A stretch of DNA of 64,000 bases from Prevotella sp. oral taxon 475 (GCF_018127805.1 NZ_CP072334.1:784001-848000); one strand, 5' to 3'. Shown: positions 36,124 through 46,546, counted from the stretch's first letter. Numbers and translations are program-made. Notes: generated by a model not told the origin, from the letters alone.

Positions 36124-38024
36124 GCTTCTATCTCCTTTCTTATCGATTCGGTGTCGAGGCCTATAAGCTGGCGCAGCTCTGCCACCGAACCGTGTTCTAC
36201 GAAGGCGTCGGGCAAGCCCATACGCACAATTTGAGGATGGAAATGATGGTCGACCATCCATTCCATTACGGCCGATCCCATGCCTCCGTTGCGTACACCG
36301 TCTTCGATTGTTATGATCTTGTTAAACTTGCTGCCAATTTCTTGCAGCAGATTTTCGTCGAGTGGCTTGACAAAACGCAGGTCGTAGTGAGCTACATGCT
36401 TCTCGGTGTGCATCTCGCCGAGCAATTGGGCCACGTCGTTGCCTATCGGACCGAGCGTTATTACCGCCACGTCTGTTCCCTCTTTGAGGCATCGGCCCGT
36501 TCCCACGGTCACTTCTTCAAAGGGCGAACGCCAATCTATGTTCACGCCCTTGCCGCGTGGATAGCGGATGACGAAAGTGCCTTTTCCCGGCAATTGGGCC
36601 GTGTACATCAAGTTGCGCAGTTCGCGCTCGTCCATGGGCGAAGCTATCGTCAGGTTGGGGATGGGACGCAGGGCGGCAATGTCAAATGCCCCGTGGTGTG
36701 TCGGTCCATCCTCGCCTACCAGTCCGGCGCGGTCTAAACACAGTACCATGGGCAGGTTGAGCAACGCCGCATCGTGAATGATGTTGTCGTAGGCGCGTTG
36801 AGAGAACGAACTGTAGATGTTGCAGAAGGGTATAAGGCCATCTTTGGCCATGCCGGCCGAGAATGTTACGGCGTGCCCCTCGGCAATACCCACGTCGAAA
36901 GCGCGATTGGGCATGGCTTTCATCATGATATTCATCGAACACCCTGTGGGCATGGCCGGCGTAACGCCTACAATCTTGGGGTTGACTTGCGCCAGTTCGA
37001 CCAGTGTTTCGCCGAAAACGTCTTGGTAACGGGGTGGCTCATCCGTGTTGCTGCATACGAGTCGTTCGCCCGTGGCAGGGTCGAACTTGCCGGGAGCATG
37101 CCAAACGGTGGCCGACTCTTCAGCGGGTTTGTAGCCTTTTCCTTTCACGGTGTGCAGGTGGAGCAGTTTTGGACCGCGCATCTCTTTGAGCTGGCGCAGC
37201 TTTTGCACCACTTCTTTCACATCGTGCCCGTCGAACGGACCGAAGTAGCGGATGTTCATGCCCTCAAAGATGTTCTGTTGGTGGCTCAGGGCCGACTTCA
37301 AGGCGTTGTTCAGTCGGAGGATGCCTTTCTTGCGGTCGTCGTCGAGCCAACCTTTGGCGCGTAACCATTGTGCGGCTTTAAAGCGAAGGTGGTTATAGGT
37401 TTCGTTGGTATTGAGGTTGAGCAGGTATTTCTGCATGCCGCCAACGGCTCGGTCGATACTCATATCGTTGTCGTTGAGAACGATGAGCAGATCGTTGTTT
37501 GTAGACGATACGTTGTTGAGTCCCTCGAAAGCTAATCCGCCACTCATCGCTCCATCGCCGATGACGGCTACGACATGGCGTTGAGCGTTGCCGCCGAGTT
37601 TAGCTGCCACGGCCATCCCGAGTGCTGCCGAGATAGAGTTGGAAGCATGTCCGCAGGTAAAGGTGTCGTAGGGGCTTTCCAAGGGTGTGGGAAAAGGGCG
37701 AATGCCGCCCAACTTGCGGTTAGTGAAAAACTGTTCTCGTCGACCTGTCAGCAGTTTGTGGCCGTAGGCTTGATGACCAACATCCCATACGATTCGGTCT
37801 TCGGGCGTGTTGTAGACGTAATGTAGGGCGACGGTCAATTCTACCACGCCCAGACTTGAGGCGAAGTGTCCGGGATTGACCGAGACTTCTTCTATGATGT
37901 CTTGGCGTAGCTCGCGACAGAGCTCGGGCAGTTGACTGATGGAAAGAGTGCGTAAGTCTTTGGGGTATTGAATCTGACTTAACAGCTTGAATTTGTTTTC
38001 TCCCACAATAGATTCCTTGTTCAA
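36120..38024 (-). CDS. dxs: 1-deoxy-D-xylulose-5-phosphate synthase
   Basis: First enzyme of the MEP isoprenoid pathway; 634 residues. Motifs: [17 protein letters not shown], thiamine diphosphate-binding [16 protein letters not shown] and [19 protein letters not shown], and transketolase-[15 protein letters not shown]. The -7 box lies only 9 nt before the ATG at 38024, so the message may be nearly leaderless; a GTG six codons in (38006) is an alternative start. The stop overlaps trkA. Confidence 0.96.
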   Translation of the reverse strand: MNKESIVGENKFKLLSQIQYPKDLRTLSISQLPELCRELRQDIIEEVSVNPGHFASSLGVVELTVALHYVYNTPEDRIVWDVGHQAYGHKLLTGRREQFFTNRKLGGIRPFPTPLESPYDTFTCGHASNSISAALGMAVAAKLGGNAQRHVVAVIGDGAMSGGLAFEGLNNVSSTNNDLLIVLNDNDMSIDRAVGGMQKYLLNLNTNETYNHLRFKAAQWLRAKGWLDDDRKKGILRLNNALKSALSHQQNIFEGMNIRYFGPFDGHDVKEVVQKLRQLKEMRGPKLLHLHTVKGKGYKPAEESATVWHAPGKFDPATGERLVCSNTDEPPRYQDVFGETLVELAQVNPKIVGVTPAMPTGCSMNIMMKAMPNRAFDVGIAEGHAVTFSAGMAKDGLIPFCNIYSSFSQRAYDNIIHDAALLNLPMVLCLDRAGLVGEDGPTHHGAFDIAALRPIPNLTIASPMDERELRNLMYTAQLPGKGTFVIRYPRGKGVNIDWRSPFEEVTVGTGRCLKEGTDVAVITLGPIGNDVAQLLGEMHTEKHVAHYDLRFVKPLDENLLQEIGSKFNKIITIEDGVRNGGMGSAVMEWMVDHHFHPQIVRMGLPDAFVEHGSVAELRQLIGLDTESIRKEIEA

Positions 38025-38032
38025 TTACGGCG

Positions 38033-38040
38033 CAAAGGTA
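38033..38040 (-). promoter_or_regulatory. -7 box of dxs
   Basis: Minus strand TACCTTTG followed by C. Very close to the annotated start codon, leaving a predicted leader of only a few nucleotides. Confidence 0.6.
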
Positions 38041-38144
38041 CGAGTTTTTAGTTGATAATTCTCCTTTTACCATGGAATTCGCATGGGATGGAGGTGGCTT
38101 GAAGCAGCGGGGAACGAAAGAGCGGAGTGAGGTGAGGCGAAGGT

Positions 38145-40385
38145 TTAGATGATGCGTTGAACTTCATGCAGACCTTCTATTTTTTTTAGGCTGTTGACGA
38201 TGGCTTGGCATTCGTCGCGGTTGTGTATGCGTAGTTCGAGGGTTCCTTCGAAGAGTCCTTCATTGCCTGCGATGGTGAGGCGGCGGATGTCGACGTTGAG
38301 TTCGCCGGAGATGACGTCGGCCACGTCGTGGAGGAGTCCATGGCGATCGATGCCTCGAATTTCGATGGTGGCGTCGAAGAGGAGGTTGCCGTGGATGTCC
38401 CATTTGGCATCAAGGATGCGATTGCCGTAGCTTGATTTCAGACGGTTGGCCACGGGGCAGGCGCGTTGATGAATTTCCACGCGGTCTTTGTTGTCGATGT
38501 AGCCTAAGATGTCGTCGCCGGGGATGGGATGGCAGCAGGTAGGGAAGAGGTAGCGGTCGATGCTGGAAGGGGTGAGGATGCAGGGTTTCTTGCGGTCGAA
38601 TCCTTGACCAACGACGAGTGGTTCTTTGGGATTGGTTTTGGGTCGTCGTTTTTCGCTGTCGATAAAGGGGACGTATTTGAGCCAGTTGCGACTGTTGGAG
38701 TTTTTTCGCCGTCCGAGTATTTCGTCGAGGTCTTTTTCGCCGAGGATGATGCTGTGATTGCCCAGTTGGAGGAAGAGTTCTTCGTGGCGTGGTGTGCCGT
38801 GGAATTCGCCGAGTTTGTCGAGGATGGAGCTGGTGAGTTGGAGTTCGTTTTTGGCGAGCCAGTCTTTGAGGATTTCTTCGCCGCGTTTTTGCAGTTCGCG
38901 GTTATTACGTCGCAGGATGGCTTGTATTTTTCCGCGGGCTTTGGCGGTGGAAACGAAGTTGATCCACGAGGGGTCTACGTGTTGTGATTTGGAGGTGAGG
39001 ATTTCCACTTGGTCTCCGCTTTGGAGTTTGTGGCTCAGGGGTACGAGTCGGTGGTTCACTTTGGCTCCGATGCAGTGGCTCCCCAGGAAGGTGTGGAGTT
39101 GAAAGGCGAAGTCGAGGGCGGTACAGCCGGCCGGCAGGGTTTTGATTTCGCCTTTGGGGGTGAAGACGAAGATTTCGGAGGCGTAGAGGTTGAGTTTGAT
39201 GGCGTCGAGGAAGTCCATGGCGTCGGGTTGCGGATCGTCGAGGATTTCTTTGATGGTGCGGAGCCATCCGTTGAGTTCGTTTTCGTCTTCGTTGACTTCG
39301 CCTTCTTTGTATTTCCAGTGTGCGGCGAATCCTTGTTCGGCGATTTCGTTCATGCGGTCGCTTCGGATTTGCACTTCTATCCATCGTCCTTGTCGGCTCA
39401 TGAGGGTGACGTGCAAGGCTTGGTAGCCATTGGCTTTGGGGTGGTTGAGCCAATCGCGCAGTCGGTCGGGGTGCGACTTATAGATTTGGCTGATTTTGAC
39501 GTAGATGTTGAAGCTTTCGTTGATTTCTTCTTCTCGGCATCGTGGTGTGAAGATGATGCGCACGGCCAGGATGTCGTAGATTTCGTCGAAGGTGACGTGT
39601 TTGCTCTGCATCTTGTTCCAGATGGAGTAGGGGCTTTTGATGCGGGCTTTGATTTCGTAGTGCAGTCCGAGGGTGTCGAGGGCTTGCCGGATGGGGTCGG
39701 TGAATTGTTGGAAGAGGGTGTCTCGTTGTGCTTGTGTGGAGGCGAGTTTGGATTGGATGGAGTCGTATTCTTCGGGGTGTTCGAATTTGAAGCTGAGGTT
39801 TTCGAGTTCGGTTTTGATTTTGTTCAGGCCGAGTCGGTTGGCCAGTGGTGCGTAGATATAGAGGGTTTCGCCGGCGATTTTGTATTGTTTGCTGGGGGCT
39901 TGGCTCTCGAGGGTGCGCATGTTGTGGAGGCGGTCGCAGATTTTGATGAGGATGACGCGGATGTCGTCGCTCATGGTCAGGAGCAGTTTTTTGAAGTTTT
40001 CGGCTTGTGCCGAGGCCCGGTCGCCGAAGATGCCGCCGGAGATTTTGGTGAGTCCGTCTACGATTTGTGCAATTTTTGGGCCGAAGATATTTTCGATGTC
40101 TTCCACGGTGTAATCGGTGTCTTCAACTACGTCGTGTAGGAGGGCGGCGCAGATGCTGGTCGACCCGAGGCCCATTTCCTGGCAGGCGATTTGTGCCACG
40201 GCGATGGGGTGCATGATGTAGGGTTCGCCCGAGAGTCGGCGAACGCCTTTGTGGGCTTCGCGGGCGAAGTGGAAGGCTTTGGTGATGATTTCTTCCTTCT
40301 TGCGGTGGGGCGAGGCCATGTAGCAGTCCAGCAGGTGTTGGAAGGCTTGGTTGACGAGCTGTTCTTCGGCGAGTTCTTTGTGCAT
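38145..40385 (-). CDS. RelA/SpoT-family bifunctional (p)ppGpp synthetase/hydrolase
   Basis: Stringent-response enzyme, 746 residues from ATG 40385 (MHKELAEEQLVNQAFQHLLD). Upstream in-frame codons only read through the repeats. Order: HD hydrolase (YIMHPIAVAQI, ALLHDVVEDTDYT, DRLHNMRTLE), synthetase (SPYSIWNKMQSK, DILAVRIIF, GYQALHVTLM), TGS (IKTLPAGCTALDFAFQLHT), a CC/zinc region (FPTCCHPIPGDDILGYI) and C-terminal ACT (EIRGIDRHGLLHDVADVI). Hydrolase residues are intact, so it is bifunctional. Last gene of the par cluster. Confidence 0.95.
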   Translation of the reverse strand: MHKELAEEQLVNQAFQHLLDCYMASPHRKKEEIITKAFHFAREAHKGVRRLSGEPYIMHPIAVAQIACQEMGLGSTSICAALLHDVVEDTDYTVEDIENIFGPKIAQIVDGLTKISGGIFGDRASAQAENFKKLLLTMSDDIRVILIKICDRLHNMRTLESQAPSKQYKIAGETLYIYAPLANRLGLNKIKTELENLSFKFEHPEEYDSIQSKLASTQAQRDTLFQQFTDPIRQALDTLGLHYEIKARIKSPYSIWNKMQSKHVTFDEIYDILAVRIIFTPRCREEEINESFNIYVKISQIYKSHPDRLRDWLNHPKANGYQALHVTLMSRQGRWIEVQIRSDRMNEIAEQGFAAHWKYKEGEVNEDENELNGWLRTIKEILDDPQPDAMDFLDAIKLNLYASEIFVFTPKGEIKTLPAGCTALDFAFQLHTFLGSHCIGAKVNHRLVPLSHKLQSGDQVEILTSKSQHVDPSWINFVSTAKARGKIQAILRRNNRELQKRGEEILKDWLAKNELQLTSSILDKLGEFHGTPRHEELFLQLGNHSIILGEKDLDEILGRRKNSNSRNWLKYVPFIDSEKRRPKTNPKEPLVVGQGFDRKKPCILTPSSIDRYLFPTCCHPIPGDDILGYIDNKDRVEIHQRACPVANRLKSSYGNRILDAKWDIHGNLLFDATIEIRGIDRHGLLHDVADVISGELNVDIRRLTIAGNEGLFEGTLELRIHNRDECQAIVNSLKKIEGLHEVQRII

Positions 40386-40396
40386 AGTGTTTTTAA

Positions 40397-40428
40397 GTTG
40401 ACAAGTTGACGAGTGGATGAGTTGACAA
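40397..40428. repeat. 8-nt tandem repeat (GTTGACAA x4) before the RelA/SpoT gene
   Basis: GTTGACAA GTTGACGA, then GTGGATGA GTTGACAA, 12 nt upstream of the start codon. Same layout as before manA and the phosphatase gene at 57062. Confidence 0.75.
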
Positions 40429-40487
40429 GGAGGTTTCCCGCGGCGGGGATTTGATGGGCGAGTCTCGCTGGTGGTTTCTGCACGTTG

Positions 40488-40716
40488 CAGAAGCTTCCCT
40501 GGGTGCCAGCGGTGGTTCTGCACATTTCAGAAAGCTTCCCTGGGTGCCAGCGGTGGTTCTGCACATTTCAGAAAGCTTCCCTGGGTGCCAGCGGCGGTTC
40601 TGCACATTTCAGAAAGCTTCCCTGGGTGCCAGCGGTGGTTCTGCACATTTCAGAAAGCTTCCCTGGGTGCCAGCGGTGGTTCTGCACATTTCAGAAAGTC
40701 TCCCTGGATGCCTGCG
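40488..40716. repeat. 41-nt tandem repeat array (GCTTCCCTGGGTGCCAGCGG), 6 units
   Basis: Units begin at 40488, 40528, 40569, 40610, 40651 and 40692 (one 40 nt, the rest 41). Reverse complement of the array at 47804-48171, about 38 of 41 positions shared. It ends directly at the mltD stop codon. With 40429-40487 it makes up the relA-mltD gap, where no gene is seen. Confidence 0.95.
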
Positions 40717-40718
40717 GC

Positions 40719-42047
40719 TTACTTCACTTTGAGCTTTTTGCCGGCCCGGATGCTCGACCCGCTGATGTTGTTCAGCTTTTTGAGTTGCTTGACGGTGGTG
40801 TGGTTGCGGGCGGCGATTTGCGAGAGGGTGTCGCCCTGGCGTATGGTTACGCTTCGACCGGCGTGGGGGGTGCGTTCGTGCCGATGGCGGCTTCTCCGGC
40901 TCCGTGTGCTACTGCGACGGGGTGGGGTGTAGACGGGGGCAGGTTCAGTCACGGATACTTCTTTGCGGCGGGCCAGGAGATCGGCGGCGTTATAGGCGTA
41001 GATGTCGTTCTCGCGGTCGATAAACCGGTTCACCGCCGTGGAGGGCAACCGTAGGGTGCAGGGGGCAGAGGCCCCGCAGATCAGGTCGGTGCGATATTGT
41101 GGGTTGAGGCTCCGCAGCTCGGTCAGCTCGAGGTTGAGCACGGCGGAGATCTGCTCGAAATGCAGATCGCGATTCACGACCACCGTGTCGGTTTTGATGG
41201 GCAGGGTGGCCGTCATGGGGCAGATGTTGTGCTCGCAATAGTAGGTCATGATGTAATTGGCGGCGATGAAAGCGGGCACGTATCCGCGGGTCTCGCGGGG
41301 AAGATAGGGATAGATTTTCCAGTAGTCGCGTTCGCCTTTGGCGCGGTGGATGGCTTTGTTGATGTTGTCGGGACCGGCGTTGTAGGCGGCGATGACGAGG
41401 TTCCAGTCGCCGAAGATGCGATAGAGGTCGCTCAGATAGTGGGCGGCGGCGTAGGAGGATTTGACGATGTCGCAGCGCTCGTCGACGAGCGAGTTGACTT
41501 CCAGACCGTATTGTTTGCCTGTGGCGAGCATGAACTGCCACAGCCCCGTGGCTCCTACGTGAGAGACGGCCTTGGGGTTGAGGGCCGACTCGATGATGGG
41601 CAGGTATTTCAACTCTAACGGCAGACCGTAACTCTCGAGGGCTTGCTCGAAGATGGGCAGGTAGAAGTTGCTCGCGCCGAGCATGTAACTCACCGAACGG
41701 CGCAACCGACTGCTGTATCGGTCGATGAATTTCTGTACCACCTCGTTGTAGGGCATCTCGATGAGAGTCGGAAGGCGACTGAGCCGCTCGACAAACACCT
41801 CGCGCGGAAACGTGGGATTGACGTCGGGTAGGTTGCAGTCTGTCGATACCCGTAGGTATTTTTTTGCGTTGTAAAGTTGCAGCAGACTGTCAAGTTCGGG
41901 CATCATGCCCTCGGGTAGGTCGATCACTTCGTTCTTTCCGCTGGCCGTGGTCACGGTGATTTCTTTCTCGTCGTCGGTGGTCTGGGCGATAGCCGGCATG
42001 GCAAGCATCGCAGGCAGAAGGGCTATGAGTAGGGTTTTTCTTTTCAT
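40719..42047 (-). CDS. mltD: MltD-like lytic transglycosylase with LysM domain
   Basis: 442 residues. Signal peptide MKRKTLLIALLPAMLAMPAI. SLT domain with LELKYLPIIESALNPKAVSH (catalytic Glu), GATGLWQFMLATGKQYGL and LVIAAYNAGPDNINKAI. An Arg/Ser/His-rich linker leads to a C-terminal LysM (VTIRQGDTLSQIAARNHTTV) that binds peptidoglycan. In the conserved Bacteroidota order parA-parB-DUF5683-mltD-relA. Confidence 0.93.
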   Translation of the reverse strand: MKRKTLLIALLPAMLAMPAIAQTTDDEKEITVTTASGKNEVIDLPEGMMPELDSLLQLYNAKKYLRVSTDCNLPDVNPTFPREVFVERLSRLPTLIEMPYNEVVQKFIDRYSSRLRRSVSYMLGASNFYLPIFEQALESYGLPLELKYLPIIESALNPKAVSHVGATGLWQFMLATGKQYGLEVNSLVDERCDIVKSSYAAAHYLSDLYRIFGDWNLVIAAYNAGPDNINKAIHRAKGERDYWKIYPYLPRETRGYVPAFIAANYIMTYYCEHNICPMTATLPIKTDTVVVNRDLHFEQISAVLNLELTELRSLNPQYRTDLICGASAPCTLRLPSTAVNRFIDRENDIYAYNAADLLARRKEVSVTEPAPVYTPPRRSSTRSRRSRHRHERTPHAGRSVTIRQGDTLSQIAARNHTTVKQLKKLNNISGSSIRAGKKLKVK

Positions 42048-42086
42048 TTTTCTTTTGTCGTTTTGATGGAGAATCTTGCAACAGGG

Positions 42087-42818
42087 TTAGAATTGCAAAC
42101 TGCAATGGATGCCTAAGGCTGAAGCGTGCAGGGGACTTCGTGCTTTCTGTGAGGTGATGACGGCTGGTTCGAGCCGCAAACTCAGGTCGTCGGAGATGTC
42201 GAACTCCGAGAGCGAGGCGTCTACATACGCGTCTACGATGGAAAGCGCATAAACACCCAAGAGACAGAAGAAGCTCAGGTCGCGCCAACGCCGATAGCGA
42301 TCTTTTCGGCTTTTGAAGATGCTTTGGTATTGTGCCATGTTGGCCGAGGTGATGCGCGTGCCTAAATGGAGGAACTGGTTGTAGCTCTGGGTTGTGGGGT
42401 CGTTGTCCATGATGTCTTGATAGGCCTGTGAATAGTCGCGATACATGGTGTTGTTCCATTGCATGGCATAGATGCAACCTACGAATCCGCCGTAGACCAA
42501 GGGTAGTTTCCAGTACTTGCGATTGTAAATCTGTCCGGCTCCGGGTAGAACGATGGCCAGCCAGAGGGCTCGTTTGGGCTCAGGTCGCCAGGTGGCCCAG
42601 TCTCTCTTTCCCTGCATTTTCTCGGAAGAAACTGGCCTCTCGGGAGAAACCCGCTTCTCGGAAGAAACTTGTCGGGAGACCGTCAGACTGTCTTTGCCGG
42701 AAACCGGCATATCGCTCGTCTGCCAGCGATTCTGGGCATGGCATACATGCACGAAGACAGCCAGCAGAAAGCCAGCTGTCAACAGTCGTTTTGATATGTC
42801 TTTCCCGTTTAAATCCAC
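42087..42818 (-). CDS. DUF5683-domain membrane protein
   Basis: 243 residues. Signal peptide (LLTAGFLLAVFVHVCHAQN), then a low-complexity stretch with repeated VSSEK/VSPER units (about residues 45-65). The DUF5683 core follows: RALWLAIVLPGAGQIYNRKY, YWKLPLVYGGFVGCIYAM, and RRWRDLSFFCLLGVYALSIV. Characteristic neighbour of parB in Bacteroidota; function unknown, possibly envelope-linked segregation. The SSEK repeat comes from a degenerate 20-25 nt DNA repeat. Confidence 0.85.
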   Translation of the reverse strand: MDLNGKDISKRLLTAGFLLAVFVHVCHAQNRWQTSDMPVSGKDSLTVSRQVSSEKRVSPERPVSSEKMQGKRDWATWRPEPKRALWLAIVLPGAGQIYNRKYWKLPLVYGGFVGCIYAMQWNNTMYRDYSQAYQDIMDNDPTTQSYNQFLHLGTRITSANMAQYQSIFKSRKDRYRRWRDLSFFCLLGVYALSIVDAYVDASLSEFDISDDLSLRLEPAVITSQKARSPLHASALGIHCSLQF

Positions 42819-42914
42819 GTCTCTTCCGTTCTTTATTTATTCTTCTCTCGATTTACTTCCATTCTTCTCCTCGTCCCTATCGTCGGTGGAATTTTTTTCT
42901 GATCGGAGGAGAAT

Positions 42915-43808
42915 TTATTGTTCTTTGAGTTGGTCGAATACGTTCATGATCCGCTCAAGTTCTTCTTCGTTGGCAAAGGGAATGCTGATTTTGCCTTTGC
43001 CTTTAGCCGAGCACGTAAGCTGTACTTTGGTGTTGAGGAAGTCGGAGAGTCGCTTCTTGAGCATTCCAAATTCGACTGGCATTGGTGCCTTTGCAACAAT
43101 CTTCTTCCGTCCACTCTCGATGTCTTCACCGTTTTTGAGTTGTTGGGCCAGTTCTTCTACGCGCCGGACGGAATAACCGTGCTTCTGCGTCTCTTTGAAG
43201 AGCTTAATTTGCAGTGATGGACTCTCCACGGCTAGCAGAGCGCGGGCATGCCCCATGTCGATTTCTTTTTTCTGGAGAGCCATCTGTACCTGTGCCGGCA
43301 GACGTAGCAGACGAAGGTAGTTGGTAATCGCTGTGCGACTCTTTCCTACGCGCTCCGATACTTTCTCTTGTGTCATCCCTTCGCCTGAGAGCAGGTGCTC
43401 GTAGGCCAAGGCTATTTCAATGGCGTTGAGATCTTCACGCTGAATATTCTCCACCAAGGCGAGCTCCATCACGTTTTCATCTTTGATGGTGCGGATGTAG
43501 GCAGGGATCGCTTTCAGTCCGGCTCGTTGCGAGGCACGCCAACGACGTTCTCCAGCGATGATTTGGAACTTGTTTTCTGCAATCTGCCGCAGGGTGATAG
43601 GCTGAATGATGCCTATTTCTCGGATGCTATTGGCGAGTTCCTGCAAGGCATCTTCGTCGAATTCACGCCGGGGTTGATTGGGATTGGCTTCAATCTGCTC
43701 GATGGCGATTTCGTTGATGGTGGAGCTACCTTGCGGGCGAACGCTCTCGGTGGAGATGAGAGCATCAAGCCCACGACCTAAGGCGTTGAATTTCTTATGT
43801 ACGGCCAT
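42915..43808 (-). CDS. parB: Chromosome-partitioning protein ParB
   Basis: CTP-dependent DNA clamp loading at parS; 297 residues. N-terminal ALGRGLDALIS motif, CTP-binding segments (NPNQPRREFDEDALQELANS and GERRWRASQRAGLKAIP), ENIQREDLNAIEIA, and the helix-turn-helix MTQEKVSERVGKSRTAITNY. 15 bp downstream of parA. I did not spot a parS palindrome in the window. Confidence 0.96.
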   Translation of the reverse strand: MAVHKKFNALGRGLDALISTESVRPQGSSTINEIAIEQIEANPNQPRREFDEDALQELANSIREIGIIQPITLRQIAENKFQIIAGERRWRASQRAGLKAIPAYIRTIKDENVMELALVENIQREDLNAIEIALAYEHLLSGEGMTQEKVSERVGKSRTAITNYLRLLRLPAQVQMALQKKEIDMGHARALLAVESPSLQIKLFKETQKHGYSVRRVEELAQQLKNGEDIESGRKKIVAKAPMPVEFGMLKKRLSDFLNTKVQLTCSAKGKGKISIPFANEEELERIMNVFDQLKEQ

Positions 43809-43823
43809 TGTGGAATGTGCGTG

Positions 43824-44588
43824 TTAGATATTTTTGTCGATAATCTCTTTGGCCAACGCCAGATGGTTTTTGCTGCCGGTCGAATCGGCATCATAGAGGA
43901 TAACGGGCAAACCATGGCTGGGGCTTTCGCTGAGTTTGACGTTACGCTGAATAACAGTTTTAAATACGAGCTCTTGGAAGTGACGTTTCACTTCGTCGTA
44001 GATTTGGTTGGCCAGACGTAACCTGCTGTCGTACATGGTGAGGAGAAATCCTTCAATTTCGAGCCGCGGGTTCAGTTTGCTTTTGATAATTTTGATGGTG
44101 TTGAGTAGCTTACTGATTCCCTCAAGTGCGAAGTATTCGCATTGTACGGGGATAATCACTGAATCGGCTGCTGTCAATGCATTGACAGTGATAAGGCCCA
44201 GCGATGGGGAGCAGTCGATGAGGATATAGTCGTAGTCGTTCTTGATGGAGTCGAAGAGGTTTTGGAATACGCGTTCTCTATTTTCGATATTGAGCAGTTC
44301 GATTTCTGCTCCTACGAGGTTGATGTGACTTGGGATAATGTCCAGTCGGTCGATGTCGGTGGTGTAGATGGCGTCGCGAATGTCGGCGTGGTCGATGATG
44401 CATTCGTAGAGCGAGCATTCCACTTCTTTGAGGTCGACGCCCAGTCCGCTTGAGGCGTTTGCTTGAGGGTCGGCGTCTACGACGAGTACACTTTTTTCCA
44501 GCGTTGCCAGCGACGCTGCAAGATTAATTGTTGTTGTTGTTTTGCCTACGCCTCCTTTTTGGTTGGCTAATGCAATGATTTTACCCAT
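43824..44588 (-). CDS. parA: Chromosome-partitioning ATPase ParA/Soj
   Basis: 254 residues, deviant Walker [21 protein letters not shown], Walker [14 protein letters not shown] and [17 protein letters not shown]. Drives origin segregation with ParB. Own -7 box upstream; head of the parA-parB-DUF5683-mltD-relA string. Confidence 0.96.
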   Translation of the reverse strand: MGKIIALANQKGGVGKTTTTINLAASLATLEKSVLVVDADPQANASSGLGVDLKEVECSLYECIIDHADIRDAIYTTDIDRLDIIPSHINLVGAEIELLNIENRERVFQNLFDSIKNDYDYILIDCSPSLGLITVNALTAADSVIIPVQCEYFALEGISKLLNTIKIIKSKLNPRLEIEGFLLTMYDSRLRLANQIYDEVKRHFQELVFKTVIQRNVKLSESPSHGLPVILYDADSTGSKNHLALAKEIIDKNI

Positions 44589-44613
44589 AACCTTGTCGAT
44601 ATTAAATACCTTG

Positions 44614-44621
44614 CAAAGGTA
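44614..44621 (-). promoter_or_regulatory. -7 box of parA
   Basis: Minus strand TACCTTTG followed by C, 25 nt before the ATG. The -33 is not recognisable. Confidence 0.55.
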
Positions 44622-44733
44622 CGTATTTAGAATGAGAATGTTATCGATTGAACGTTTTTTTCGACATGATGTCGTTTCTCTCCTGTCCTTTCTGTGTAGT
44701 GTAGCCGATGTGGTTCTGCTCTTGGAAAGAGGG

Positions 44734-45753
44734 TTATACGTGTCGGCTAAGACCGAGCCATTTCTGAATGCGTCGTGCGATCGACTGTCGGATATTTGTC
44801 CACTGTCCGTATCTGAGGTTGAGCAGCAGCTCTTCTGCTCCTCGTGCTATTTTTATCCAGGGATGTCCCCAAGCATTGCGGCGGTAGAGTCGGTTTTTAT
44901 AGGCGATGTTTTCGACGACATAGGGGGGATGTTGCAGAGGGAACGTGAGTTCGAATCGCTGCATGGTGAAGATTCGTCGATAGCCTTGGGGAGTGGTTTT
45001 GAGGTTGGAGGAGAAGTGGGTGGAGTTTTCGGTCAGTCCGATGTTGTTTACTTGGTTACATCGGGGCATGATGGCGAGGGCCGAGTTGAGTAGCATCGAG
45101 GCCCAAAAGATGCTTTCGAAGTAGGGGCGACCACTTGCACGATGGTCTTGACACATGGAGAGAAAGTCGCTTCTGAGGTGTTTTTGTTTGACGATATCGC
45201 GCAGTTGGCGCAGGGTTTGTGGGTTGTTGAGGAAGGAATAGGACTCGTCCCACTGCTCAATCACTCGTCGCCATGAGGCCCAGCCCCAAATAGAGAAGGC
45301 TGAGGTGAAGAAGTAGTCTTCGGTGATGTCGGTAGATTGTTCGTCGGTGTTGAATCCGGCCACCATCCACACGCGTTGGTCGTGTTCGTATCGGTCGAGC
45401 ATTTCTTTGCAGAAGGGGAAGAAACTTTGTGCGGGCACGACGTCGTCTTCGAGCACGATACATTTGTCGGCCATTGAGAATGCCCATCGATGGGAGAGAT
45501 AGCCTGAGGGGTCGCAGCCGTAGTTGCGTTCTTGATATTGGCGGCGCACGTCGCATTCCCAGTCGATGTCTTGTGCGATTCGTCGGCAGGCCATGATGCC
45601 TTCGAGGTCTTGTTCTCCTCGCGGACCGTCTTGATACAAAAACAGCCGCGAGGGGCGGGCTTTCCGCACCTGAGCAAATACTTTCTCGAACGAGTCGGGA
45701 CGATTGAAAAACAGTAGCAGTACTGCGATGTCGATTTTTGCGGGATGTTTCAT
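44734..45753 (-). CDS. GT2-like glycosyltransferase (HlpA-like)
   Basis: 339 residues from ATG 45753, sharing one base with the upstream stop (TGATG). The N-terminal part matches glycosyltransferase-2-like proteins ([32 protein letters not shown]); the sugar-nucleotide/metal site is [34 protein letters not shown] fits an acceptor region. Third gene behind the PCMD lipoprotein and the barrel protein. Donor and acceptor unknown. Confidence 0.82.
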   Translation of the reverse strand: MKHPAKIDIAVLLLFFNRPDSFEKVFAQVRKARPSRLFLYQDGPRGEQDLEGIMACRRIAQDIDWECDVRRQYQERNYGCDPSGYLSHRWAFSMADKCIVLEDDVVPAQSFFPFCKEMLDRYEHDQRVWMVAGFNTDEQSTDITEDYFFTSAFSIWGWASWRRVIEQWDESYSFLNNPQTLRQLRDIVKQKHLRSDFLSMCQDHRASGRPYFESIFWASMLLNSALAIMPRCNQVNNIGLTENSTHFSSNLKTTPQGYRRIFTMQRFELTFPLQHPPYVVENIAYKNRLYRRNAWGHPWIKIARGAEELLLNLRYGQWTNIRQSIARRIQKWLGLSRHV

Positions 45754-46532
45754 CAGAATCTGTATCCGAAGCCGGCGTTGAGGTAGATGGGATGCATAGA
45801 GAAGGTGATGGTTTTGAAGCTCCGATGGAAGATGTTGTTCAGGCCGTAGGTGAGATCGGCATTCACGCTGAAGTGGCGGAAGGCGCGCCAGGAACCGCCC
45901 ACTTGTAGGCCCCAGAGCCAGCGGCGCAGGTCGGAAGTGAAGTTGTAGGTGGCTGTTTTGCCATCGGTGAAACTTACTTTTTCGCCTACGGGCGATCCTT
46001 CGCGCAGATAGCCTTCGGAGACGAAGCCGGAGAATTCGCCGTCCATGCGATAGGAGACGTACAGTCCGGCGCGAATTTTCCAGGTATCGCCAAAACGATA
46101 GTTGCACAGCACGGGGAGGGTAACGAAGGAACTTTTGTAGGTGGTTCTCACCAGTCCCGTCCAGTAGCCTGCCACGCGACTGCCGTCGTTGATGATTTCC
46201 ATGCTGTAGTTTTTGACGTTGGCTCCCGTCTCCATGCCTTTTTCTTCGAGTCGCAGACCGGCTGAGATGCCTATCTCGCGGCATCCGTCAATCCATTTGG
46301 TCATCACTCCCTCGAGGGTGCCGTTGAGTTTGGGGCTGTAGCTTTCTACTCGGCGTATCTCTTTGGGGAGGGGTATCGGACTGGCTCCACCGATGTTCAC
46401 ACCAGCTTTTACTTCATATTCCCAACCGTTTTTTTCGGATTGGATGAGGCTTTCATTGCGTTCGTTCTGCGCCTGTGCCGTATTCACGGTTAGGAGGGCG
46501 GGTAGGAGGAGGTGTAGGAGATGTCTTGTCAT
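45753..46532 (-). CDS. Outer-membrane beta-barrel protein
   Basis: 259 residues. Signal peptide (MTRHLLHLLLPALLTVNTAQ). Alternating amphipathic strands, ending in the C-terminal aromatic HPIYLNAGFGYRF, typical of the PorT/OMP_b-brl family of 8-10 strand barrels (VKAGVNIGGASP, WKIRAGLYVSYRMDGEF, WLWGLQVGGSWRAF). It lies 14 bp after the PCMD lipoprotein, suggesting a surface pair. Confidence 0.85.
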   Translation of the reverse strand: MTRHLLHLLLPALLTVNTAQAQNERNESLIQSEKNGWEYEVKAGVNIGGASPIPLPKEIRRVESYSPKLNGTLEGVMTKWIDGCREIGISAGLRLEEKGMETGANVKNYSMEIINDGSRVAGYWTGLVRTTYKSSFVTLPVLCNYRFGDTWKIRAGLYVSYRMDGEFSGFVSEGYLREGSPVGEKVSFTDGKTATYNFTSDLRRWLWGLQVGGSWRAFRHFSVNADLTYGLNNIFHRSFKTITFSMHPIYLNAGFGYRF

Positions 46533-46546
46533 CTTCGTGTCTTGTT

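Noticed and set aside
39009..40139. 376-codon plus-strand open frame opposite the RelA/SpoT gene
   Set aside because: Compositional shadow of a GC-biased gene with clear conserved domains on the other strand.
42915..44621. Replication origin near parAB
   Set aside because: No dnaA, DnaA-box cluster or recognisable parS site in the window; parAB alone does not place the origin.
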